Source of the DNA: Homoserinibacter sp. YIM 151385
GTDB lineage: Bacteria > Actinomycetota > Actinomycetes > Actinomycetales > Microbacteriaceae
Assembly: GCF_027912415.1 (NCBI RefSeq)
Contig: NZ_CP115175.1
Coordinates: forward strand, 1,860,001-1,924,000
Direction of reading: 5' to 3'
DNA: 64,000 bases
The position numbers and the translations under genes are program-made. Below, piece by piece: positions 24,833 through 32,365 of this stretch; within the stretch, counting starts at the first letter, position 1, and every line of letters begins with the position of its first letter. The notes under the pieces are model-generated. The model had not been told where the DNA came from and ran no database searches. It saw nothing but the letters and a program-made list of their open reading frames with translations.

Positions 24833-25921
24833 TCAGCCGTTCTGCAGCTCGTAGTCCGCGGCGTCCTGTGCCACGGCGTCGCGGTCGAAGTCGTTGGCGT
24901 ACTCGATCCACTCGGAGTTGAGCACGGAGTCCGCGCTCGTCTCCTGGTACTCGTCGGAGGTCGAGCGGATGAGGTCGAGGAACTCCTGCGTCCCCTGGGT
25001 GTCGTGCGCGCCGATCGCGGCCTCGTCCGCCGGCGGCACCTGCTCGAGCGAGAGGTCGAAGCGGAGGTCGCCCTGCGAGACGCCGTCGGCGTTCGGCTCG
25101 AAGGCGGCCGGGATCGCGCCCTTCATCATGTCGCGGCAGGCGTCCTCGTTCTGCAGGCAGAAGTAGATGCCCATCGCGGTGCCCCGGGCGAAGGCCTGGA
25201 GCGCCTCCGGCTTCTGGTCGATCACCGACTGGGTGGTGATGATGCCGCGCGCGGGGAAGGTGTTGTAGATGTCGGGGGTGAAGTCCAGGAGGTCGTAGCC
25301 GGCCGTCTGGAGCGCGAAGATGTCGTTGTAGGCGGTGGAGTAGGCGTCGACGGAGCCGCTGTCGAGCGCCGCGAGCGTCTCCGGTCCGCCGTCGCCGATG
25401 GGGATGAGCTGCACCTCCGTGATGGGGTCGATCCCGGCGTCGCGGAGCGCGGCCTCGAGGAACGCGACCTCGCCGCCGCCCGGCTCCGAGATCCCGATGT
25501 TCTTGCCCTTGAGCCCCGCGATGTCGCTGATGCCCTCGCTCTCGGGGACGAAGATGCCGAAGATCGCGCCGCTCGAGTAGGTGAACATGTTGACGACGGG
25601 GAGGCCGACGAGGGCCGCCTCGCCGAAGGCCGGCGCGGAGGGGTTCCCCGCGTCGGCGTTGCCGGCGATGATCTGCTCCATCGCATCGCCCGAGCCGCCG
25701 GTCGCGACGAAGTCGACGTCGAGTCCGAGGTCGTCGTAGTAGCCGAGCTCGTCGGCGGCGAGCCAGCCCCACCACTCGGCGGTGTAGGTGTCGGCGGCGG
25801 CCATGGCCATGGTGATCGACTGGCGCCCGTCGGCGCCGTCGTCGCCGCCTCCGGTGCAGCCGGCGGTGAGTCCCAGGACGGCGACCGCGATGACCGCGGG
25901 CGCCAGGTGCTGCTTCTTCAT
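24833..25921 (-). CDS. ABC transporter substrate-binding lipoprotein (NMT1/THI5-like)
   Basis: 362 residues. The signal peptide ends in the lipobox LTAGC, so the mature protein starts at Cys22. The NMT1/THI5-like fold is suggested by YTAEWWGWLAADELGYYDDLGLDVDFVATGGSGDAMEQIIAGNADAG. This group binds small anions or ring compounds such as aromatic carboxylates, pyrimidines and sulfonates. ATG 25921 follows AAGGAG. It is the specificity component of the Unit C importer. Confidence 0.88.
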   Translation of the reverse strand: MKKQHLAPAVIAVAVLGLTAGCTGGGDDGADGRQSITMAMAAADTYTAEWWGWLAADELGYYDDLGLDVDFVATGGSGDAMEQIIAGNADAGNPSAPAFGEAALVGLPVVNMFTYSSGAIFGIFVPESEGISDIAGLKGKNIGISEPGGGEVAFLEAALRDAGIDPITEVQLIPIGDGGPETLAALDSGSVDAYSTAYNDIFALQTAGYDLLDFTPDIYNTFPARGIITTQSVIDQKPEALQAFARGTAMGIYFCLQNEDACRDMMKGAIPAAFEPNADGVSQGDLRFDLSLEQVPPADEAAIGAHDTQGTQEFLDLIRSTSDEYQETSADSVLNSEWIEYANDFDRDAVAQDAADYELQNG

Positions 25922-25941
25922 GCTCGAATCTCCTTCGGTTC

Positions 25942-25964
25942 GGTGCAGAGGGTGGTGCAGAGGG
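25942..25964 (-). repeat. 11-bp direct repeat in front of the substrate-binding protein gene
   Basis: GGTGCAGAGGG occurs at 25942-25952 and 25954-25964 (plus-strand reading), a 12-bp period, within the 88-nt gap after the metallo-beta-lactamase-fold gene. It may be slippage-derived. No promoter was clear here. Confidence 0.4.
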
Positions 25965-26009
25965 GGGTGCCGGCGCGCGTCCCGGCGCCTCGGGTGGTGC
26001 TCGTCCGGA

Positions 26010-26978
26010 TCATGTCGGGACCCGCTCGGACTCGGCCCGCGCCTCGATCACGAGCTCGGCGCCCGCCGTCATGAGCGCGAAGGCCTCCGGCATCCGCTCC
26101 GCGACCGCGCGCTGCGCCCGGAACCCGGAGCAGTGCATCGGGGAGACGAGCCGCAGCTCGCGCTCGATGAGGCCGTCGACCGTCTGGTCGATCTTCTCCT
26201 GCGTGATGCCCGCGTGGCCCAGGTGGAAGCCGCCGAGGACGCCGTGGAGGCGCTCGCCGTCGCCGACGGTCCGCGCGTGGTCGAGCGAGCTCAGCACGCC
26301 CGAGTGCCCGCAGGGGTCGAGCACCACGAGTCCGACGCCGGCGACGTTCAGCACGAGCGTGAGGTAGTCCTCGATGGGGTCCGGGTGCACGTGGCCGTCG
26401 CGGATGGTCATGCGGCCGGTGGGCACCTCGTGCTCGAAGTCGACCGTCGTCGGGATCTCGCCGCTCGTCGTGATGCCGGGCGCGAGGTCGAGCGGCTCGC
26501 GCACCGCGACGACGCCGGCGCCCGCCTCGACGAGCTCGGCCTCCGTCAGCGCCCGGTTGAAGTACTGGAGCATGAGATCCGGCCGGCGGATCGAGCGCGG
26601 GTGGAACGCCGAAGGGTGCACGACGAGCGGCACGCGCCGCCCGATCGCCCCGAGGGCGGCATAGATGCCGCCGAAGTGGTCGGGGTGCCCGTGGCTCAGC
26701 ACCACCTGGTCGACCTCGGCGAGGTCGACCCCGAGCACGCCGGCGTTGTGGATGATCGGGATGCCGCTCATGCCGGCATCGAAGAGGATCGTCGTCGTGC
26801 GTCCCGCGGTCGTCGCGCGGATGAGGAACGAGATGCCGTTCTCGGCGAGGGGCGTGCCGCGCCGGGGCAGGAAGTGCTCCGGCATCCCCTGCCGCCGGAT
26901 CGTCGGCGTGTTCTGCATGAGCATGTCGATGTAGTTGTCGACGAGGATCGTGATCGAGACGCGCTCGCAGGCCTGCAT
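26010..26978 (-). CDS. Metallo-beta-lactamase-fold hydrolase
   Basis: 322 residues. SHGHPDHFGG is the HxHxDH metal motif; VLDPCGHSG and GGFHLGH supply further ligands. It most resembles the group annotated as dihydropterin-methyl-ribofuranosylaminobenzene-phosphate synthase-like proteins, whose bacterial members have mostly unknown function. Possible activities are lactonase, thioesterase or phosphodiesterase. In a cluster with acyl-CoA ligase and thiolase, a thioesterase or lactonase role is plausible. GAGGGAG lies 7 nt before ATG 26978. Confidence 0.8.
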   Translation of the reverse strand: MQACERVSITILVDNYIDMLMQNTPTIRRQGMPEHFLPRRGTPLAENGISFLIRATTAGRTTTILFDAGMSGIPIIHNAGVLGVDLAEVDQVVLSHGHPDHFGGIYAALGAIGRRVPLVVHPSAFHPRSIRRPDLMLQYFNRALTEAELVEAGAGVVAVREPLDLAPGITTSGEIPTTVDFEHEVPTGRMTIRDGHVHPDPIEDYLTLVLNVAGVGLVVLDPCGHSGVLSSLDHARTVGDGERLHGVLGGFHLGHAGITQEKIDQTVDGLIERELRLVSPMHCSGFRAQRAVAERMPEAFALMTAGAELVIEARAESERVPT

Positions 26979-27032
26979 GGCGTCACTCCCTCGCGGCGCT
27001 CGGGGTCGGGTGCGGGATGGCGTTCACGTTCA

Positions 27033-28178
27033 TCATGCCTCCGGTCGGTTCGAGAGCACCGCGGTCGCGTGCCCCGCGAGGGTCATGCCCATCGCGTGCA
27101 CGAGGGAGAGGCGCGCATCCGGCACCTGCCGCCGGCCCGCGGCGCCGCGCAGCTGCTGCACCGCCTCGATCACGAGGAAGATGCCGAGCATCCCGGGGTG
27201 CGTGTACGACAGCCCCGCGCCGTTCGTGTTGAGCGCGAGGCTCCCGCCCGGGGCGACGGCGCCGCTCGCCGCGAACGCGCCGCCCTCGCCCTTCGCGCAG
27301 AACCCGAGGTCCTCGAGCAGCACGAGCAGGCTGATGGTGAAGGCGTCGTAGACGTGCGCCGTGTCGATCTCGTCGAGCCGCACCCCCGCCATCGCGAGCG
27401 CGCGCTCGGAGCTGCGAGCCGCCTCCGTCGTCGTGAGGTCCGGCATCGCCGAGACGTTGCGGTGGTTCTGCGCCTCACCCGAGCCGAGCAGGTAGACGGG
27501 ATGCGGGCTGAGATCGCGGGCCCGCTCGGCCGAGACGAGGACGACCGCGCCGCCGCCGTCGGTGACGAGGCAGCAGTCGAGCTTGTGGAGGGGCGAGGCG
27601 ATGACCCGGGAGGACATGACCTCGTCGATCGTGAGCGGCTCCGGAAAGGGTGCGTCGTCGACGAGCAGCGACCACTCGCGCGCCGCGACGGCGAGCGCCG
27701 CGAGCTGCTCGCCCGTCGTCCCGTACTGCGCCATGTGCCGGTGGGCGACCATGCCGAAGGCGCCGATCGGGTGGATGAGCCCGTAGGGCAGCTCGTACGC
27801 CGACTGCTCGGCCATGCTCACAAGGGAGCCGGCGTCGCTGCGCTGGGTGCTGCCGTAGGCGACGACCGCGACCGAGCAGAGGCCGGCCTGGATCGCTGCC
27901 GCGGCGTGGCCGAGGTGCGCGACGAAGGAGGCGCCGCCGAGCGCGGTCGAGTCGACGTACGTCGGGTTCACCCCGAGGTACTCGCCGAGCGTCAGCGTCG
28001 GCATCGCGTAGTAGGAGGAGGAGGTGAAGAGCCCGTCGACGTCCGAGAGCCGGAGGCCGGCATCCTGCACCGCCTGTGCGACGGCGACCGCCATGACGCC
28101 CGCGGGCGAGCGCCCCCGGGCCTTGAAGGTGTCGACCTGGGCGGCGCCGATGATCGCCGCGCTGCCGCTGATGCTCAT
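27033..28178 (-). CDS. SCP-2-type thiolase-like protein lacking the usual nucleophilic Cys
   Basis: 381 residues with a thiolase fold (VDGLFTSSSYY, YDAFTISLLVLLEDLGFC, NTNGAGLSYTHPG). At the position of the usual nucleophilic Cys it reads DSTALGGASFVAHLGHAA, with no Cys. In steroid catabolism Cys-less SCP-2 thiolases such as Ltp2 work with a DUF35 partner as retro-aldolases. The same partner type is encoded here immediately upstream with a 4-bp overlap. I infer an aldolase-type cleavage of an acyl-CoA rather than classical thiolysis. Confidence 0.83.
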   Translation of the reverse strand: MSISGSAAIIGAAQVDTFKARGRSPAGVMAVAVAQAVQDAGLRLSDVDGLFTSSSYYAMPTLTLGEYLGVNPTYVDSTALGGASFVAHLGHAAAAIQAGLCSVAVVAYGSTQRSDAGSLVSMAEQSAYELPYGLIHPIGAFGMVAHRHMAQYGTTGEQLAALAVAAREWSLLVDDAPFPEPLTIDEVMSSRVIASPLHKLDCCLVTDGGGAVVLVSAERARDLSPHPVYLLGSGEAQNHRNVSAMPDLTTTEAARSSERALAMAGVRLDEIDTAHVYDAFTISLLVLLEDLGFCAKGEGGAFAASGAVAPGGSLALNTNGAGLSYTHPGMLGIFLVIEAVQQLRGAAGRRQVPDARLSLVHAMGMTLAGHATAVLSNRPEA

Positions 28179-28603
28179 GCTGCTCCCTCCTCGGCCGGGT
28201 CGCGGAGCTCGACGGCGAGCACCGTGAGCTCCGGGTCCCCGTCGTCGAACGCGATCCGCACGGGCGTGCCGACCGCGACCTCCACGCCCTCCGGGACGGA
28301 AGTCAGCACGCGGAAGCCCTCGTCGAGGTCGACGAGCGCGAGCGCGTAGGGCGCCAGATCCCCGAGGATCGGCGAGCCCGCTCGATACTGCGTGGTGTGC
28401 GAGTGCACGACGCCGAGTCCGGCGGAGGTCTCGAGCGCGAGCTCGGCGCCCCCGCAGCGCGGGCAGACGGTGCGCAGCGGGAAGACGACCGCCGCGTCCT
28501 CCGCGCAGCGCTGGTACACGAGCCGGTGCTCGCGGAGCGCGTCGTAGAACACCTGCTCCTCGCCGCGGAGTGCGGGATGCGGCCGCCGGGTCGCCGGGCT
28601 CAT
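28175..28603 (-). CDS. DUF35 OB-fold/zinc-ribbon acyl-CoA-associated protein
   Basis: 142 residues. An N-terminal rubredoxin-like ribbon (LVYQRCAEDAAVVFPLRTVCPRCGG) is followed by an OB fold. The ribbon normally has CxxC...CxxC; here the first pair has only one Cys, leaving three, so zinc binding may be weak or lost. DUF35 proteins partner SCP-2-type thiolases. Overlaps the thiolase downstream and the dehydrogenase upstream by 4 bp each. Confidence 0.85.
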   Translation of the reverse strand: MSPATRRPHPALRGEEQVFYDALREHRLVYQRCAEDAAVVFPLRTVCPRCGGAELALETSAGLGVVHSHTTQYRAGSPILGDLAPYALALVDLDEGFRVLTSVPEGVEVAVGTPVRIAFDDGDPELTVLAVELRDPAEEGAA

Positions 28604-29688
28604 CGCGCGCCCGCCATCGCGTGGTCCCGGATCGCGGCGAGCACGGCATCCGCCACCTCGCGGGTGCTCGAGGTGCCGCCGAGGTCGGGCGTCCGGATCC
28701 CGGTCTCGCCGAGGACCCGCCGGATCGCGGCGAGCGCCGCATCGTGCGCGGCGCGCTCCCCGAGGTGGTCGAGCATCATCGCCGCCGACCAGATCTGGCC
28801 GATCGGGTTCGCGATGCCGCGGCCGGCGATGTCGGGGGCCGAGCCGTGCACCGGCTCGAACATGGAGGGGTGCTCGCGCTCGGGGTTGAGGTTCGCGGAG
28901 GGCGCCATGCCCATGCTGCCGACGATGACCGCGCCGATGTCGGTGAGGATGTCGCCGAAGAGGTTCGAGCCGACGACGACGTCGAGCTCGCCCGGGTGGC
29001 TGATGAAGCGGGCCGCGAGCGCGTCGACGTGGAGCAGCCGCCCCTCCACCCCGGGGTGCTCGGCGAGCACGTCGGCGAAGACCTCGTCCCAGAAGGGCAT
29101 CGAGTGGATGATGCCGTTCGACTTCGTCGCCGAGACGAGGGTGCCGCCGCGCGACTCGGCGAGCCCGGCCGCGAACCGCACGACCCGCTCGATCCCGCGC
29201 CGCGAGAACACGGCCTCCTGCAGGGCGAGCTCGCGGTCCGTGCCGGGGAAGACCCGGCCGCCGATCTCGGAGTACTCGCCCTCGCTGTTCTCGCGGACCA
29301 CGAGGATGTCGATCCCGCCGGCCGTCTCACGGAGCGGGCTCTCGACCCCGGGCAGGAGGAGCGCCGGGCGGAGGTTCACGTACTGGTCGAACGCCCGGCG
29401 GATCGGGATGAGCAGCCCCCACAGCGACACGTGGTCGGGCACGCCGGGCGCGCCGACCGCGCCGAGGAGGATGGCGTCGTGCTCGGCGAGCGCCGCGATC
29501 CCGTCCTCCGGCATCATCGCGCCGTGCTCCAGGTAGTGGTCGCAGCCCCACGGGTACTCGGTCCACGCCACCTCGAAGCCGTGGAGCCCGCCGAGGAGGT
29601 CGACGGCCTCGAGCGCGGGCGGCATGACCTCGACGCCGATGCCGTCGCCCGGCAGCACCGCGACGGCGTGGTGCCGCGGGGAGCTCAC
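28600..29688 (-). CDS. Tartrate/D-malate-type decarboxylating dehydrogenase
   Basis: 362 residues. LPGDGIGVEV, QYVNLRPALLLPGV (substrate Arg), RENSEGEYSEIGGR, SATKSNGI (Lys), NLFGDILTDIGA and HGSAPDIAGRGIANP mark it. The ENSEGEYS segment and the single RP Arg region are closer to tartrate dehydrogenase/D-malate dehydrogenase (TtuC, DmlA) than to LeuB. It would oxidise a 2-hydroxy acid with a 3-carboxylate. Start GTG 29688 overlaps the cyclase stop. Confidence 0.85.
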   Translation of the reverse strand: MSSPRHHAVAVLPGDGIGVEVMPPALEAVDLLGGLHGFEVAWTEYPWGCDHYLEHGAMMPEDGIAALAEHDAILLGAVGAPGVPDHVSLWGLLIPIRRAFDQYVNLRPALLLPGVESPLRETAGGIDILVVRENSEGEYSEIGGRVFPGTDRELALQEAVFSRRGIERVVRFAAGLAESRGGTLVSATKSNGIIHSMPFWDEVFADVLAEHPGVEGRLLHVDALAARFISHPGELDVVVGSNLFGDILTDIGAVIVGSMGMAPSANLNPEREHPSMFEPVHGSAPDIAGRGIANPIGQIWSAAMMLDHLGERAAHDAALAAIRRVLGETGIRTPDLGGTSSTREVADAVLAAIRDHAMAGAR

Positions 29689-30659
29689 TTGATCGCCATC
29701 GGGTTCACGGGCGAGCCGACCGCGCGGGTGAAGGGCAGCGGCGGCGCGCAGAAGAAGAAGTCGTACTGGCCGTCCTCGCGGCAGTCGGCGGCGAGCTCCT
29801 CGAAGTCGAAAATCTCGCCCACCCAGAGGCCCATCGCGACGATGAAGACGCAGTGCAGCGGCTGGAAGACGTCCTCCGTCTGGTTCGGCAGCACCTCCAT
29901 GCCCCAGGTGTCGACGGCGAGGCCGGCGATGTTCCGCTCCGCGACCCAGGGCACGCTCTCGAGCCCGAGCCCCGGGGCCGGGCCGCCCGCGTAGTCGCCC
30001 CAGTCGCCGCGGCGCTCCCCCACCATGCCGGTGCGGATCATGACGAAGTCGCCCTCGCCGACCGTGACGCCGTGCGCGGCCTCCGCCGCCTCCAGATCCT
30101 CCGCGGTGATCGCGTAGCCGGGCTCCAGCGCGTCGACGCCCTTGAGGTGGGCGATGTCGAGCAGGACCCCGCGGCCGGCCATCTGGTCGGTCGCGTTCGC
30201 GACGGAGCCGAAGCGGGCGCCCTTGCTCGTGACCTGGTCGGGCGTGCGCCCGTTGTACATGTGCCCGTCGAAGAAGATGTGCGCGAGGGCATCCCACTGG
30301 GTCGAGGACTGCAGCGCCATGATGATGATGTCGTCGGTGCCGCGGAGGTGCCGGTCGCGACCGCCGTAGAACTCGTCGATGACGGTCCCCATCTCGATGT
30401 CGCCGCCGTCGCGGAACATGAGGTGGATGGGGTTGAAGCGACCGCCGAATCCGCCCGCGACCTGCGGGCCGGTGGCGTCCATGGGCAGCGCCATCGAGAT
30501 CCGCTTGCCGGAGCGGATGCTCGCGGCGGCCGCGGCGACCCGCTCGGGCGTCGCGTGGTTGAGGGTGCCGCGCTCGTCGTCGTCGCCCCAGCGGCCCCAG
30601 TTGCGGTAGCGCTCGCTGAGCTCGCGCACGGTGTCGACGGACGGCTTCTCGGTGGTCAT
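29685..30659 (-). CDS. Cyclase-family (kynurenine-formamidase-like) hydrolase, second copy
   Basis: 324 residues. STQWDALAHIFFDG is the metal motif, again with Gln in place of the second His; RGVLLDIAHLKG and GEGDFVMIRTGMVG are conserved with the first copy. Likely a metal-dependent hydrolase of a cyclic amide, imide or lactone. ATG 30659 is preceded by GAGGAAG. Two paralogues in two different transcription units suggest either two substrates or two successive ring openings. Confidence 0.84.
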   Translation of the reverse strand: MTTEKPSVDTVRELSERYRNWGRWGDDDERGTLNHATPERVAAAAASIRSGKRISMALPMDATGPQVAGGFGGRFNPIHLMFRDGGDIEMGTVIDEFYGGRDRHLRGTDDIIIMALQSSTQWDALAHIFFDGHMYNGRTPDQVTSKGARFGSVANATDQMAGRGVLLDIAHLKGVDALEPGYAITAEDLEAAEAAHGVTVGEGDFVMIRTGMVGERRGDWGDYAGGPAPGLGLESVPWVAERNIAGLAVDTWGMEVLPNQTEDVFQPLHCVFIVAMGLWVGEIFDFEELAADCREDGQYDFFFCAPPLPFTRAVGSPVNPMAIK

Positions 30660-30706
30660 CGGTTCTGCTTCCTCTTCTTCGAGTGCGTGGATGGGGCGGA
30701 TCGCGG

Positions 30707-32296
30707 TCAGGCCGGGGTCCGTCGGGTGCTCCGGACGCCGCCGTCGTAGCGCGGGCCGGCCGAGTAGTCCCCCGAGCGCAGGCGGTGCTTCTCGATCTTG
30801 GATGTGGGGGTCTTCGGCAGCGCCTCGATCGTCTCGACGTAGCGTGGGATCTTGAAGGCCGCGAGACGGTCGTCGGCCCACGCGATGATCGACTCGGGGT
30901 CGATCTCGCGGCCCGGCTGCGCGACGACGAAGACGCAGAGCTCCTCGTCGGTCATGTCCGAGGGGACGCCGATCACGGCGCTCTCGCGGACATCCGGGTG
31001 GGTGTTGATCGTCATCTCCACCTCGAGCGAGGAGACGTTCTCGCCGCGGCGGCGGACGATGTCCTTCTTCCGGTCGACGAAGAAGAAGCGGCCCTCGGCG
31101 TCCTGCCAGGCGCTGTCGCCCGTGCGCAGCCAGCCGTCGACGAGCGCCTCGGCCGTCTTCTCCGGGTCCTTGAAGTAGCCGAGCATCGTCGCCGGCCCGC
31201 GGAGCACCAGCTCGCCGACCTCGCCGCGCGGGAGCTCCGCGCCGTCCTCGCCGATGATCATGGCCTCCGTCCTCGGGACCGAGGGGTCGGGATGCGAGCG
31301 CGGCACGCCCATGGAGTCCGGCACGCGCTCGCCGTCGATCGGCTCGAGGAGCCCGTAGGTCGTCTCGCTCATGCCGAAGCCGGAGACGCAGGCGACGCCG
31401 AAGCGCTCCTCGACGCCCATCCGCACATCGTGCGGGAGGGCCGGGACGCCGTAGGCGACGCGGACGTCGTGATCGCGGTCCTCGGGGGTGACCTCGCTCT
31501 TGGAGAGGATGACGGTCATGGCGCCGATGTAGTTGAAGACGTTGACGCGGTGCCGGCGCACCTCCGGCCAGAACCGGCTCGCGCTGAACCGGGGGGCGAG
31601 CACCATGGCGCCCTCGGCCCCGATCGCGCCCATCGTCGAGTAGGCCTGCGAGTTGATGTGGAAGAGCGGGAGGCAGGCGTAGATGCGGTCGCCGCGCTCC
31701 ATCTTCATCCAGGCGGGGTAGGCCTGGCCGGTGAGCACGTAGTTGCGGTGGGTCTGCATCACGCCCTTCGGCCGACCCGTCGTGCCCGAGGTGTAGATGA
31801 GGCTGATGAGGTCGTCCCCCTCGAGCTGCACGGAGGGCGCGCGGCCCCCGGCACGGCGTGCCTCGTCGGCGAAGTCCTCGTAGCCGTCCGCGGCGCCGAG
31901 CGCGAGCGTCTGCCCGAGATGCGGGGAGCCGTCGGAGATGCGGCGGAAGAGCTCGCCGTGCGCGGGGTCGATGAGCGCGAAGCGCGCCTCCGAGTGGTCG
32001 ATGAGGTACTTCGCCTCCTCGTACTTGAAGCCCGTGTTGACGGCGACGAGCACGGCGCCGATCTTCGCGAGCCCGAGCCAGGCGTGGAGGAAGCCGGGGC
32101 TGTTGTCGGCCATGAAGGCGACCCGGTCGCCCTTCCGGATGCCCATGTTGTGCCAGAGCGCCGCCGCCTCGTCGACGCGGGCGTTGAAGTCCTCGTAGCT
32201 CTGCTCCGTGTCCTCCCAGATCAGGTAGGGGGAGGACGCGTTGCCGGCGACCGCGTCCTCGAGGAAGGAGCGGACGTTGAGCGTGTGAAGGTTCAT
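30707..32296 (-). CDS. AMP-forming acyl-CoA ligase (ANL superfamily)
   Basis: 529 residues. YTSGTTGRPKGV is the P-loop, GFGMSETTYG the A5 motif, GWLRTGDSAW and FVDRKKDIVRRRGENVSS the hinge, and PTSKIEKHRL carries the catalytic Lys. The overall pattern is close to crotonobetaine/carnitine-CoA ligases and medium-chain or aryl-CoA ligases. It activates a carboxylate to its CoA thioester, the entry step expected before the DUF35-thiolase pair. GAGGA lies before ATG 32296. Confidence 0.87.
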   Translation of the reverse strand: MNLHTLNVRSFLEDAVAGNASSPYLIWEDTEQSYEDFNARVDEAAALWHNMGIRKGDRVAFMADNSPGFLHAWLGLAKIGAVLVAVNTGFKYEEAKYLIDHSEARFALIDPAHGELFRRISDGSPHLGQTLALGAADGYEDFADEARRAGGRAPSVQLEGDDLISLIYTSGTTGRPKGVMQTHRNYVLTGQAYPAWMKMERGDRIYACLPLFHINSQAYSTMGAIGAEGAMVLAPRFSASRFWPEVRRHRVNVFNYIGAMTVILSKSEVTPEDRDHDVRVAYGVPALPHDVRMGVEERFGVACVSGFGMSETTYGLLEPIDGERVPDSMGVPRSHPDPSVPRTEAMIIGEDGAELPRGEVGELVLRGPATMLGYFKDPEKTAEALVDGWLRTGDSAWQDAEGRFFFVDRKKDIVRRRGENVSSLEVEMTINTHPDVRESAVIGVPSDMTDEELCVFVVAQPGREIDPESIIAWADDRLAAFKIPRYVETIEALPKTPTSKIEKHRLRSGDYSAGPRYDGGVRSTRRTPA

Positions 32297-32320
32297 GCGG
32301 GGTCCTCGGTTCCGGGGTCT

Positions 32321-32365
32321 GGGTTCGGGTGGTCTGGGATCGGGTGGTCAGGGTTCGGGTGGTCA
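32321..32365 (+). repeat. Three tandem 15-bp repeats between the TPP enzyme and ligase genes
   Basis: Plus-strand units GGGTTCGGGTGGTCT, GGGATCGGGTGGTCA and GGGTTCGGGTGGTCA (32321-32335, 32336-32350, 32351-32365) differ at one or two positions. The last unit contains the stop codon of the TPP enzyme gene. Copy number could vary by slippage and alter spacing or the C-terminus. Confidence 0.65.
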
